DNA of 34,190 nucleotides, taken from Ettlia oleoabundans. Lineage: Eukaryota; Chlorophyta; Chlorophyceae; Chlamydomonadales. The stretch spans positions 1 to 34,190 of the forward strand of contig JAAMXP010001457.1 in NCBI GenBank assembly GCA_019693395.1, read 5' to 3'. The notes under the pieces were generated by a model. It ran no database searches. It worked only from the letters and a program-made list of their open reading frames with translations, and was not told where the DNA came from. Below, piece by piece: positions 22,325 to 33,273 of the stretch (the first letter of the stretch is position 1; each line of letters begins with the position of its first letter). Both the position numbers and the translations under genes were made by a program.

Positions 22325-25300
22325 ATGTCGGCCGGAGCCGCTGCGGCTAGGGCCGCAACACAACATTTGATTGCCACCGCCATTGGCTTTGGCACCGCCC
22401 TGGGAGTTGCCAAGGTGTTTCTGATCCCGCAGCCTGCTGACAGCGAGGTAGCACATGCGGATGAGAAGAGGGAGCTAAAGCTGGTGCAGGTGGTGTTCAG
22501 GTGGGCGATTTGCTGGCTGTTGTAGGTTGCAAGATATTCTACAGTAGGGTAAGGCAGGCCTGCTGTATCGATAAGTGGATGACGGTGGGCTGGAAATTTT
22601 GGCAGACCGCTGCAAGTCTGATTGTGAGAGGCTGGAGATGTGAGTTGTGTCTGGCTTATTGCGACAGCTAACCTATATTTGCAGGCACGGTGCCCGCACG
22701 CCGCTTGGTCAGAAGTATTGGCCTGAGCTTGGTGCGTCTGCTGCCGGCAGCTGGCATGCTGAATGCATGCACCCTGTGCTGGTAGCAGTGTTGCGACAAA
22801 TGCGCAGCTGTTGCATGTAATCGCGCCCGCAGCACCGGGAGCTTTGATACAGGAGTTTAAGCAATTGGCAGGCTGGCAGGCGCCAGGTTGCAGATGGTTG
22901 TTGACACCGTCTGTTGGCGCTGTTGCCTGTGTTCAGGTCCCAAATGGGATGTCTGCGGCAAAGCTTTCGACCCAGTGCCGTTGAACGTGGTTGCGGAGGA
23001 TGGCAGGCCACGGCCCCGCAATGAAGATGATGAGAAGCAGGCATGCCAATACGCTGGCCAACTTTCTTCCACTTGCCACCCCAGCCGCAGGGGCCCTTTG
23101 TCCCTCGGGTCTTTACAAGCATCATGCACGTTCCACCAATAGCTACTGCACTCATCCCTGTTCTCTCGCTTCCTATAGTTGTCTTCAATGTGTGCCACCT
23201 TGATTGCCTCGGTGTCATTTGCAGGTCAGCCAGCGGTATGACGGTGGATGCTCCAAGGGAGAGCTGACGCTTGTGGGGCAGCAGCAAGCCCTAGACTTTG
23301 GGCGATGGCTGCGCTGGCGGTACGGCATGGTGCATCATGTACCGCCGGAGCAGCACACCGAAGGGCTGGTGAATGCCCGCACCACAAACTATGCCCGAAC
23401 AGTGGCAACCCTACAGGTGTGGCAAGAGGCTCTAGGGCAGGTGGATGGGTTGGTGGGTGCTAAGCAGGCATGTCTGAGCCATAGGGGCTGATGAGAGTTG
23501 CCCAAAAGGGCGGCAGTGGCACGTCGTCCTGCCACTTCACACGCTCGCTTGTGCCCGCCTCTTAAGCAGGGCGTGCTTAGCGGGCTGTTCCCCGGCACCC
23601 AGCAGCCCATCAGGGTGCATACCACGGAGGAGATTGACGAGATCCTGTACACGAATGTGAAGAGCTGTCGCAGGCTGCAATCGCTCCTGCAGGAGCTGCG
23701 CAGGCAGCAGAAGGGTGGGTCGCTGGTTGCGCAGTTGATGGGTGTGTGGGCTTTGGGCGGATGGGAGACTGTGTGCCGGGGGCACGCGTGTAGGTGGAAA
23801 CTGCTGGACAATTACATATGGTGCCAGTTGTGCTATCATTGCCATGTCACACTGTGGCACGAACTGCCTGCCTCCATGCCTTTTTCCAGCCCATGCCCTG
23901 CACCAGCACATCGCCCCTGCATCCCCCCGCTGCAGAGGCAGAGCCGGGGGCCGAAACGCACGTGGATGCGGTACAGCAGCGGGTACGTGCGGCGCTAGGA
24001 CTGCCGTCCGACCACCGGGTCAACTTTGTCGACCTTCACGACGCGCTGACGAGCATGATGACGCACGGGAAGGAGGTGCCACCGGGTGGGTGGGAGCAGG
24101 GGTTGAACGGATAGGGTACATGTTGGATAGATTGAGACCGGCAACTGGATATCTGGCAACCAGACACGCTTGCTGGTGTGAGATTTACAAAGCGATGATC
24201 CTGGCTGCTGCCCTGCCCATGGCTGGCCTGTTCCATGCGGCAGGGTGCACCTGAATAACCTGCAGCTGCACCTGTCTGCCACCACAGACAGCTCTGAGCC
24301 ACCCGCAGTGGTACTCGTATCTTGCCATACACTCTGCAGGAGTGCGGGAAGAGTCGCTGCTGCGGGACATCAACCGCCTGGCCACCGCCCGTTTCATGCA
24401 CATGGTGGCGCCCCATCCAGACACAGGTGCAAAGTGGCTGGTGACGGTGCTTGCGGGGGAACGGGGACAAGTCTGTTGAGCATGGAGGGGCTTGCGTGCC
24501 TACGTGGCGAGCTGCTTGCTGGGGCTGCAGCCCAGCTGGTGCATATATGGTTGCCTGTTGCCAGGTGGGCTTGTGCTGTGCAATTCAGCCCAGCAAAGCT
24601 GCAAATCCGGGGTGGCCCTGCTGCCTGCTTGCATGTGGATGGCTCAGGAAAGACACAGGAAGTGCTGCGGCTGGGCATGGGGGTGCTTTTGGAGATGATG
24701 GTACGGCGCATGGAGGCAGCAGCAGCCTCTACACCCACACCATCCACAGTAGAACCCGCCGCTGCCCCAGCGGGCCAGGGTGGGGCAGAAGCAGCTGCGA
24801 CAGCCACTGCGACGCGCGACGCGGAGGCAGCGGGCGAGAGCGGCTCTTCCACTGCTGCTGTGCATGTACCGCCATCGCTCCCTCGCATGTACCTCTACTC
24901 TGGTCATGACAGCAGCCTGATGCCTCTGCTGGCAGCCCTGGGGAAGCATGTGGAGGACTGGCCGCCCTATCTGTCTAGCTTGGTGCTGGAGCTGTGGCAG
25001 CAGCCAAATGGGAGGCATTATGTCAAGGCAAGGACACGGGACCTGGGGTAGAGAGCGGGGTTGGGGCCTGGTGCAGGGGCTCACTTGGGGCTGAGACAAG
25101 GGGTGCTACAAGATTTAGATTTGAGGTTTGGGGTTAGCTTGTTTGCATTGGATTGGCATGAACTTGCCGGCTTGGGGTTAGAGGGGCTGGTTGCATGACA
25201 ACCAACAGCAAGCGGTGCCTCCCTGCCACTTGTTCGCCCCTTCCAGCAAGCTTCACGAAGGCGAAGCAAGTCCCTGTCCAGCAAACTTGGCGCTCCGATC

Positions 25301-26186
25301 AACATTGCTGGGTAACCACACATCGTACCGCCAGCTGCAGGTGCTGTACAACAAGCAGGAGCTGCCGCTTACAGAGCTGTGCGGCGGTACCACATGCGAG
25401 CTGCAGCAATTCAAGTGAGGCTACCACATGCTTTCCTGCTTGTCCTCGCTTCTTCCCTTCAAAGCCCAGCCACACTCAACCCAAGTTCAAAATGCGCCTT
25501 CCCACATTACCATCGTCCAGCGTGCTGCCCGCCAGAGCTTTGCACTCCCTACTACCCTTCCTTCAAGTGCGTAATTGCACCCTTACCTGTATACATGCAT
25601 GCGTCCACAACTTCTGTTGCTGCGTTCCCCCTCTTACCTTCCGGCTTACAGGGAGAAGGTGATAGGGCCCTACCTCCTAACAAAGGACCAGCACCAGAAG
25701 GAATGCATGGTGCACTTCAAGCACGACCAGGTGTGCCTACTCACCTCCCCTGTGTCACTGTGCAAGTCATGTCGTGCTGGTTTGTTTGGCTGCTGCTGTT
25801 TGGCCGGTGTTTGGCTGCTGCTATAAAATGCAGATCAGTATGCACCTCCTGCGTGATAACTCTCCAAACGCACGCCTGACACACTGTCAGCGTTGTGAAC
25901 TGGCACCCCTACCTCCTGCCACTGCTGCCTTGCTGCCAACCCCTCATCCTCGGCTGGTCAGCCTGCGGGGGAGCATATGGAGACGGAGGAGGTTCAAGTT
26001 GGCAGCTCTTTTCAGGAAGAACAGACACCCAGCAGCGCGAGCAGCAGGAGCAGCCATTTGAGCAGCACCAACAGCAACAGCAGCAGCCCAGGGAACACCA
26101 GCGGTGGCAGCGATAGCCGCAGCAGCAACCAGGCAGATACGAGCAGAGGCAGGCAGCAACAGGACCAAAGCCGCTTCAAAGCATAG
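22325..26186 (+). CDS. ACP6-like histidine acid phosphatase (lysophosphatidic acid phosphatase type)
   Basis: Eleven exons: 22325-22500, 22685-22731, 22937-23040, 23225-23416, 23570-23714, 23936-24085, 24340-24426, 24648-25027, 25341-25414, 25652-25730, 25962-26186; 552 aa, all phases matching. Histidine-phosphatase signatures are present: RHGARTPL at 59-66 (nucleophile His60) and GHD with His387-Asp388 in YLYSGHDSSLMPLLAALG. VQVVFRHGAR, LTLVG and the spacing match human ACP6, which hydrolyses lysophosphatidic acid in mitochondria. Residues 14-34 are hydrophobic, suggesting a membrane anchor or targeting signal. A low-complexity A/T/P/E stretch precedes the HD motif. The last exon adds a Ser/Asn/Gln-rich tail of 75 residues absent from the animal enzyme; it is the least certain exon. 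Introns after 23040 (CAG|GCATGC) and 25027 (AAG|GCAAGG) need GC donors. Substrate is inferred only. Confidence 0.83.
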
Positions 26187-27068
26187 CAGAGGGCATGTGA
26201 GGGCTTTAGCCACAACAAGTTAGGTTGCTGTCTAATCCTTGTTGCAATTTGCTGTGGGACATGCTCCTGCATGCCTTACAGTGCACTGGTACGCCAGCAC
26301 AGACCTAGCTTCTTTCCCTTAGCTGGCTATTATTGTTGATTACCGGAATGCACCATTCCTGCAACTTTTGCTGTTGTGCTTTTGCTTGTTCCGCTTTTGT
26401 AATGTCCATCTGCCTATTCTCAGAAATGCTTCCTTCTCGGGATGCCTCATCCCTCTGGCCGGACAGTTCGACCTATTGTTCTGTCTATCGCTCATGCAAA
26501 CTTCAAACGTCAATTTGTAAGACGCGGTGTAGCAAGCTCACTGCCCAACGGTTCTTGGGTATGTTTTGTTCAGTTTTAGCTGGTGCTGACTGTGGTGGCC
26601 ATAGCCCTCTTGTCCAGCTCAGTATAGCTGTTGATAGTTACAAGAATGAACAGAATGCAACGGTTAGGGCCCAAATGTGTGCCATGAGGCATGTCACGGA
26701 TCATTACAGAACATACATGGTTGTGATTATACAACCATTGTCATGCAAGTACGGTCAAAAGTGAGATTATGGCTTCGTGTAAGACGGTTTTGCGTTACGG
26801 TAAGCAGATAAATAAACATGCAATCACGGAGGCAATTGACACACCCTCAGATAGGCCTTCTGCCTTCAGCTAAAGACCGGAAGAAGGCGTGTCAGTGGGG
26901 TTTGGCATTTGGGTAGCATTTATGAGTCACGGTGTGGGTTTCTTGTTCCGGTGGCCAATGCCTGCCAGTGCCTCGGCATCGTAAGGCAGGTGGCGGCTGG
27001 CGCCTGGCAAGCTGGCTGCCTGTCTGCCGGTTTGGGTGGCTCTGGCTTGCCACCCAAGGTCAAGCTCT
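26187..27068. other. Convergent 3' spacer, ACP6-like / secreted protein
   Basis: This 882-base AT-richer stretch lies between two convergent gene ends. On the plus strand TGTAA occurs at 26399-26403, 26516-26520 and 26779-26783, the first about 213 bases after the phosphatase stop. Plus TTACA near 26638 gives a minus-strand TGTAA about 430 bases past the secreted-protein stop. No coding exon, tRNA or repeat could be supported. Confidence 0.45.
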
Positions 27069-28929
27069 TCATGCTCCGTTGTAGATGAGGGTCTTGCGGG
27101 TGACCTTTGAAGGGTCGGTGGGGCCGCATGGGTACTCCTGGGAGCTCATGCCAAACTTGCGCTTGGTGGTGGTGTAGGGGCAGTAGCAGGTGGCGTTGTA
27201 GGCGGGCTGGCCTGCACGTACATGGGTGCGCGCATCACATGGTGTTTTCACAGGCGCCATAAGTAGCGGTGCATGGTCCCTGTGCTACCATCTGTGCGGC
27301 AGTTACCGTCCCCCACCACCCCCTTCCACACACACATGCCCTTGTGCCGTTCAATGCGCTCACAGCCTGTCCGTTCGTTCGACTCAAGCACCCAACCCGG
27401 TCCACCCATGTGTGTGCACACCTGGAGGCAGGTACTGCGACGAGGGCTTGCCGGCACGGCAGGCGGCGGCGAAGCAGTTGGTGAAGGTGCCGCCCTGGCA
27501 AATTTTGGGGGAGTAGTAGCCCTCTGGCACGTCGCCAGTCTGGTTGGTGGCTGCGGCCCAGGCTGTTGGGTTCCAGGTGGAGACGTACTTGTAGCCCTGC
27601 AGGCATGAGCAGCAGTAAGGGTGGTACAACTCAGGTGGTACGTGGGATCATGTGGGCACTGTGCAGGCAGTGCATTGCAGGCAGCAAAAAGAAAGGGGAT
27701 AGAGGCTTTGTTAGCCTACCTGCGTAAGACACCATGCATGGCTGGATGCTGTTCCTCGACGACGCAGCCCAGCTTCGGCGCCGTGCCCCCCCACCCCCCA
27801 CCCCACCCCCTCCCGCACCGGCCACCACCCACCATCTCACACACACGCACATGCACACGCACACAAACCACCACCGCCAACCCTACACCCTTCATTCCCA
27901 CCCCTCACAAACACAAACCATCATGAGCCACCCACTTATTCCATGCGCTCACCGGGTACATTGTGTTCCTGTTCATGCGGTGGCAGAAGCTTGCACGGTT
28001 GTAGAAGGTTGTGAGGCACTTGCCGTTGCGGCTGCACTGCTTCGTGGTCGTCGCCTTGATCTGCAGCGCACACAGCAAGGGGCACATTTGAACCAGGCAA
28101 CAAGCATTGCCTCCCTGCTGTGGTGTGCCTGGAAGTGCAGGCATGGCGACTTAGAGACATGAGCCACAGGTGGCAAGACAGAAATTTGCACCCAGAATGT
28201 GGCCACACCTGTTTGTTGAGGATGCCTGGGCCGAATCCAATATTCACACCGTTGAACGCATAGCAGCCGCATTCTGCCACTGGTGGGTTGCTGTTTGGGA
28301 TGGGCACACACGTGGCGTAAGCGCAAAGTGCGTAGTCGCCCTGCGCCAGGAATGGGGCATGTGTGTGGAGGGGCAGGGTCAGGTGGCATGTTAGTGCTTT
28401 ACAAGGGTTAATGTGTAATGGTGAGGCCCCAGGCCACAAGGCCACAGGGCACCGCAGGGAAGGGAGGCAAGGGTGGGAGGGGCTGGACGGAGATGGTCTT
28501 GGGGCCAGCGGCAGCTGCAAAGTGTCATGCCTTGCTCACCTGGCACTTGAAGATCGCATCAAGATATTGAAATATACCAATGGGAGCTGGGTAGGCAGTG
28601 TAGTAGCTGGACAGGTTCCGAGGCTTGGGGATCTGCGCGCAACGGTGGGAGCGGCATCAGTTAGCTGTCGTGAGATGCTACCTTCATCTCTTCCATCAGG
28701 CTGGCAGCGCTGACTTGGAAGAGGTGAGAGGAGCACGTCCTAACGTCGGGAAGCATAGTTGTGGCAGCGTTGCAGCCTGTAAATGGAGGGAGAGCAGGCG
28801 GCAACTCGAGGGAGGCCGGCTATGGGCCATGAGGGCGGCGGCGGTGAAGGGGCCGGAAGGGCGGCTCACCGCTGCGGCAGCAAGCGTCGCAGTGACGAGC
28901 AGCCCGAGCAGGAGCGTCGAAGACTTCAT
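27069..28929 (-). CDS. Secreted cysteine-rich protein, family not recognised
   Basis: Six exons read leftward: 28929-28870, 28632-28540, 28340-28209, 28060-27953, 27596-27422, 27211-27069, giving 236 aa with matching phases. Exon 1 encodes almost exactly a signal peptide (MKSSTLLLGLLVTATLAAAA), so the mature protein would begin near exon 2. The mature part has 14 cysteines, several in close pairs (ECGCYAF, CSRNGKC, TCYCP, NCFAAACR), as expected for disulfides in an extracellular or lumenal protein. Three N-glycosylation sequons are visible (NLS, NQT, NAT). There is no transmembrane segment after the leader and no catalytic motif I recognise. Distinctive words are CVPIPNSNPPVAECGC and GVNIGFGPGILN. 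Likely location is the cell wall or extracellular space; function unknown. It ends YNGA with no retention signal. Confidence 0.8.
27786..27814 (-). other. G-rich tract (quadruplex-capable) in an intron of the secreted-protein gene
   Basis: The plus strand has C runs of 7, 6, 4, 5 and 3 separated by single bases. The pre-mRNA strand therefore carries five G runs with one-base loops, an archetypal G-quadruplex pattern. It lies within intron 4 (27597-27952). A CA/CAC-rich stretch follows on the plus strand to about 27920. Confidence 0.7.
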
Positions 28930-29637
28930 GGGATCCCTGCGCAGGAGTGGACCCGCGGACACGCAGATTGCTTTTCTCCTGTGCCAAGTGAGGTTTTGCT
29001 TGCTCATACTTTTACATGTAGCCATTAGGCACTAGCGCATGTTTTGCAGGTTGGGGGCGCCCACCTTCAGGGGTGCGCGAGCAAGATCTTTGGCAGGCCG
29101 CGGGATGAACTTGACGGCGGAGCGAGCGGTGCGCACGTGGGCACTATGCAGCTTTGGGCCTGGGTAGCTTGTGAGTGACGAACTGCCTGACACTAGGCAG
29201 TTAAGTAGCGGTCTTTGGCCCGGTGACCGGACCTGTTCGCGTAACCCCGCGGTTCGCCACGGCATGAGATGATATTCTCCCCGGGTCAGATCAGCACAGA
29301 AACACAACAACAAGCCCGATCAGCAGTCGGCGCCTCTAGATCTCCACAACCCTGGAACCTGCCCTGGGCGGTGCCGCTGCACTATGGGACACCTGTTAAT
29401 CGGTGTTTGCAGGGAGCTTTGGGACTAACGTGCGAACATAGGTGTAGCATGCATGTGGCCATGGTGTTGGTTGCAAACCACAGCCTGACTCCTTAACGCG
29501 GATTACTGATGAGTGACATCGCCTGCTTGCGCCACCCCGCCGAGGTGCATCAGAGTGAGCTGGCTGCTTCGCCAGTTAAAACTTCAAGTTAGGGTGTGCT
29601 TCAAGCCACAGAAGACTCAAACTCGAGTCTGTTACCA
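28930..29637. other. Spacer: promoter of secreted-protein gene and 3' region of RING gene
   Basis: Both neighbours read leftward. The 708 bases contain no exon with splice support or recognisable protein. A GC-rich block lies at about 29040-29300. No TGTAA was found on the minus strand close to the RING stop; the nearest TTACA is near 29010. Confidence 0.4.
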
Positions 29638-30850
29638 TCACACAAATGCCCTCATCCGGGATGTGATGGCTGCCCGGCAGACGGGGCAGGCTGAAAGCCG
29701 CTCGCTACAGCCCCTGTGCCCAGGCACAGCCAATCAGCAAGGAGCAAGGCAAACTATACTAAGGCATTATAGCACTTACTGACGGTTGCACATGACATTG
29801 TCACAGAAGGCAGTGTGCGCCCCATGTGAAGCAGGAATTGGGTCCCCTTACCTGCACATGAGGTGACCGCAATTTAGAAAGGTGTCGCGCTGGCTGGCCC
29901 AGCAGACGCTGCACGTCAGCTGGCTGGCGGCGGAGGCCTCCAGCTCGCTGCGGGCCGCCTGTATGCGCCGCTCCGTCACGATGTCCCTGCTTGGTTACAA
30001 GGTGTAGAAAGGAGGCGGGTATCGCAACATGTGCTAAATGCTTTCAACATGTTGCTGCACCAGCGCCGCAGTCTACCAGTTCCAGGCGATTCAGGCAGGC
30101 AGGGCTGAAATCATGACGGACCCTTCACCGTGCACTCCTGGCAGCAAAGCAGAACCACCTGAGCTTAGGCACCGCCCCCTCAGTCAGCGCCACCAGCTGC
30201 TCCAGCTCAGGCAGCTCGTGCTGTCGGCAGGCATCCTCACTGCCCTCAATGCAATGCATGCGGCTCTCCAGCACGCCGTAGTCGCCCCGCAGGCCGTGCA
30301 GCTCAGCTTGCACCACCTGCGGCCAGGCAGCAGTGGTGATGCCTGAGCGGATTGGGCAATTATGATGCCGCTGACAAACCGCTCAGTTGGCGGCAGATGA
30401 GCAGCTGCAATCCTAAGTTTAATTGAAGAGTCAGGCGATGCATGAGGGGAGAGAGGCGTTCTTTGATCTGCTGTGGCCTGGTAGGAGAAAGACTAAGCTT
30501 GCCCATTTGCCCACCTGCAGCTGCTCCAGTGCTTCAGCCTTCTCGCCGCTTTCCAGCCGCAGCGACAGCCGCAGCGCCGCAGCCTCCTGCTGGCAGGCCT
30601 CCGCCGTCGCTGCCGCCTCTTGAAGTTCGCCCTCTAGCTGGCGGGCGGCTTCCTGCTGCGCCTCCAGGCCAACGGCACGCTGACGGAGTAATGCCTGCTG
30701 CCCGGCAGACTGCAACCTTTGGGGGCAGGACAAGCATATGTGGGGTCAAAAGTGGCGCATATTCCTGACATGAACTGCGTGGCTGACGATCAGGAGCACT
30801 TGAACCCTCTGGCAAACGCACAAGCTGACAAATCATTCGCAGCACATGCG

Positions 30851-30941
<91 letters not shown>

Positions 30942-32615
30942 CTAGCTTCTTACCCACCTGCTCAGATGCGTAATGAAGCTGCTGCTCCATCCTAGCCACT
31001 GCCTGCTCCTTTGCATGCAGCGCTGCCTCTGCCGCTGCCCTCATCTCCTCCGCGCCCTGTTGCGCGGCAGCCAGGCTGCGGCATTCTAGAGTCAGTGTCT
31101 CAGCACGCTCGTTTGCACCTTGCAGCTGGTCCAGCAAGGCACCTCGTGCGCTCTCCGCTTGCTGCCGCAGCTGCCGCTCGGTCGCCACCAGGGCTTGTGC
31201 ACCGACTGCTTCCTCCCTCGCCTCCTGCGCCTGTTGCTGCAAGATGCTGTTGTCTCCCACAAGCTGCTGCCTGGCATCTCTTGCCTCTGCCAGTTGTTCC
31301 AGTAGCGCAGACGCCTCCTGCTGATGCCGCTCCTGCAGCTGCTCCAGCTCCTGCTGCCTAGCCGCCAGCTCAGCATCGTACTGCCTCAGCTGATCCTGTA
31401 CCTCAACCTGCTGCTGCCGCCCTCGCTCCAACTGCTGCTGTGCGTTGCCCAACTCCCCTTGCAGCTGAGAAACTTGCTCACACGCGGCAGCTGCCAAGCC
31501 CTGCTGCTCCTCCAGCCGTGCAAAAAGCTCCGCCAGCTGTGCCTGTGCTGCGTCCCGCTGTTGCTGCAGCTCACATTCAACTGACTCCAGCAGCTGGCTC
31601 ACCGATTCCTTTGCCTGTTCTAGCTCTGATGCTCTGTGACGCTCTGCAGCCAACTGTTCCTGCAACGCCTGGAGCTGCTCACGCGCCAGCTTGGCTGCAG
31701 CCTCCGCCACTTCAACCGCCTTCACCTGCCGCTCTGCTGCTGCCTGTGCGGCATCTTTTTGCTCCTGAGCCTTGGCAGCCTGCAAGGTGAATTTGGGAAG
31801 CCCGGGAGGGTCACAGATGGCAGGACACTTAAGATTTTGTAATCTTCTTTTGTGAAATCAGGAGAAACCCGGCCAGCCCCAACCCCAATCAGCCGTGCCT
31901 GGTACTTTGCTTCCCACAGCTGCCTCTCGGCTTCTCGTGCCCGCCCCCGCTCAGTTGCCATCAGACGATCGGCCAGCTGCCACAGCTCCTGCCCCTGCCT
32001 CTGTGCCTGCTGCAGCACAGCCTCGGCCTCGACAACACCGGCCTTGGCTTCAAGGAGGGCTCCTGCCATATGCCGCCGCTCCCGTTGCTGCTGATGATCA
32101 GAGGAAGGGCTTGACGCTGAATGAAGGGGCTCATGCTCCTCTGTTTGGTGTGCCCACGTACTCTGGGATGCACCAGCAATGTCACCAAGCAACGGATCCC
32201 TGCTCTGGCTGGCGGACAGGGGCCTGGGGCTGGCAAGGCTGGTATACGGCCAGGCTGAAGTCGCCCGAGGCGAATCACCAAACCGCAGGTGCCGCCCTGG
32301 CGCTGCCGTCAGCTCAACAGGTGCAGAAGTGCGCCCCAGAGGCGTGAGTAGTGGGGATCTTCTCGGTGTAAATCCCCCTGCTCCCACTGAGGCAGGCTTG
32401 TTGTGAAGCGGCGGCTGCCGGGGCTGCTCGTGCCGCAGCTCTTGCCAGGTGTTGGGTCGCTGCTCAGGCTGCACCGCTGGCGTGAAGGGCGCCACTGAGA
32501 GCGTATATGGACCTTCTCCTGAACCTCTGACAGCAGGACTGCTGTTGCCGGCGTGAGGTTCACGTCCTGGTGCCTCCGTTGTTGTTGGCATGGGGTTGAT
32601 TGGATAAGGAAGCAA
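29638..32615 (-). CDS. Long coiled-coil protein with C-terminal RING finger (putative E3 ubiquitin ligase)
   Basis: Six exons read leftward: 32615-31899, 31779-30958, 30709-30515, 30316-30159, 29986-29852, 29713-29638; about 700 aa. Residues 1 to about 170 are Pro/Ser/Arg-rich and probably disordered. From about 175 to 590 the protein is an almost unbroken E/Q/A/L/R coiled coil (for example REQLQALQEQLAAERHR). The last 45 residues form a complete RING-HC: TCSVC, then CGHLMCRGC, then SACPVCRAAI. The spacing is C-x2-C-x10-C-x-H-x2-C-x2-C-x6-C-x2-C. RING-HC domains recruit E2 enzymes, so an E3 role is inferred; the coiled coil suggests oligomerisation or scaffolding. The exon 1 end is uncertain: the GC donor CAG|GCACGG at 31899 keeps the coiled coil continuous, while GT donors at 31884 or 31869 would insert 5 or 10 residues. 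The start is the first of two in-frame ATGs (32615, 32591). Confidence 0.8.
30851..30942. repeat. (CTGC)23 tetranucleotide microsatellite in an intron of the RING gene
   Basis: Twenty-three uninterrupted CTGC units (92 bases) occur on the plus strand. On the coding strand they read GCAG/CAGG. They sit in the intron 30710-30957, starting only about 16 bases downstream of the 5' splice site after the SEQ-encoding exon end. The repeat is perfect, suggesting it is young and length-variable. Confidence 0.95.
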
Positions 32616-33273
32616 TGCACCCCTATGATGTGTGGCACGATCGCAGGTGGAGTCTATTTGCCAGGATGTCAGCTAGGCAGGCACCTTAGGCACTAGAAAG
32701 AACACGCCAGGGAGCCAAACGTGCCACTCTATTGGCAGGAAACCATGGTTACAAGGCTGTTTGTGACTGCAGTGTACACATAGCAGTCCATTCCATGCTG
32801 TCCAAGGCTTCCTGACAGCCTGCAGCACGTCGCCACATTGAGGACTGAGTTTTCAGTTGCTATCATGATGTCAATCTGACTCTACGGAGTTGCTCTTCAA
32901 GATCGTCCTTGCATACAGCACGAACAACTTATTTGCAGTTGATGTGCCTTGCGTCTGTCCACGCCATGAAGGGCGGCAGCGGGCTTCAAGATTAGCTTGC
33001 GCAGGGCTTGATGGAATGTTGAAAGGAAAAGCTATGTATCAAGTGAAGCACACTCGTAGAAAAATTGCACAATGCAGGCAAGGATTGAAGGGTTCTCGTT
33101 GCCAGACTGGGGTACGCGTCGGCTGAGTGCCGACGCTGTGCTGCGCTGGCATCCAGCATGTCGCGCTGCCCGGCGGCTTTGAACCCAATAAGGATGTTGT
33201 TTTGGAGACCCGCTGCTCGGGTGTATTAAGTACCGACAGCTGCTGCACGCCCTGCTGTTACAGCGGGAGCGCG
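32616..33273. promoter_or_regulatory. Divergent intergenic region, RING gene / HACD gene
   Basis: These 658 bases separate two outward-facing start codons and should hold both promoters and 5' leaders. No coding exon could be supported on either strand. No clear TATA box or repeated element was recognised. Confidence 0.45.

Noticed and set aside
24445..24600. Continuation of the phosphatase frame upstream of 24648 (CLRGELLAGAAAQL...)
   Set aside because: The previous exon ends in phase 1 at 24426 with a clear donor, and the acceptor at 24647 joins in phase. Residues between have no counterpart in ACP6.
30790..30950. Gly-Arg-Gln-Ala tetrapeptide repeat protein
   Set aside because: It arises only by translating the intronic (CAGG)n array. 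The donor GAGCAG|GTGGGTAAG and the acceptor before 30709 remove it and keep the coiled coil in frame.
31324..31842. Leu/Pro-rich open frames on the plus strand
   Set aside because: They are reverse-complement shadows of the Gln/Glu/Ala-rich coiled-coil exon; CAG/CTG bias keeps all frames open.
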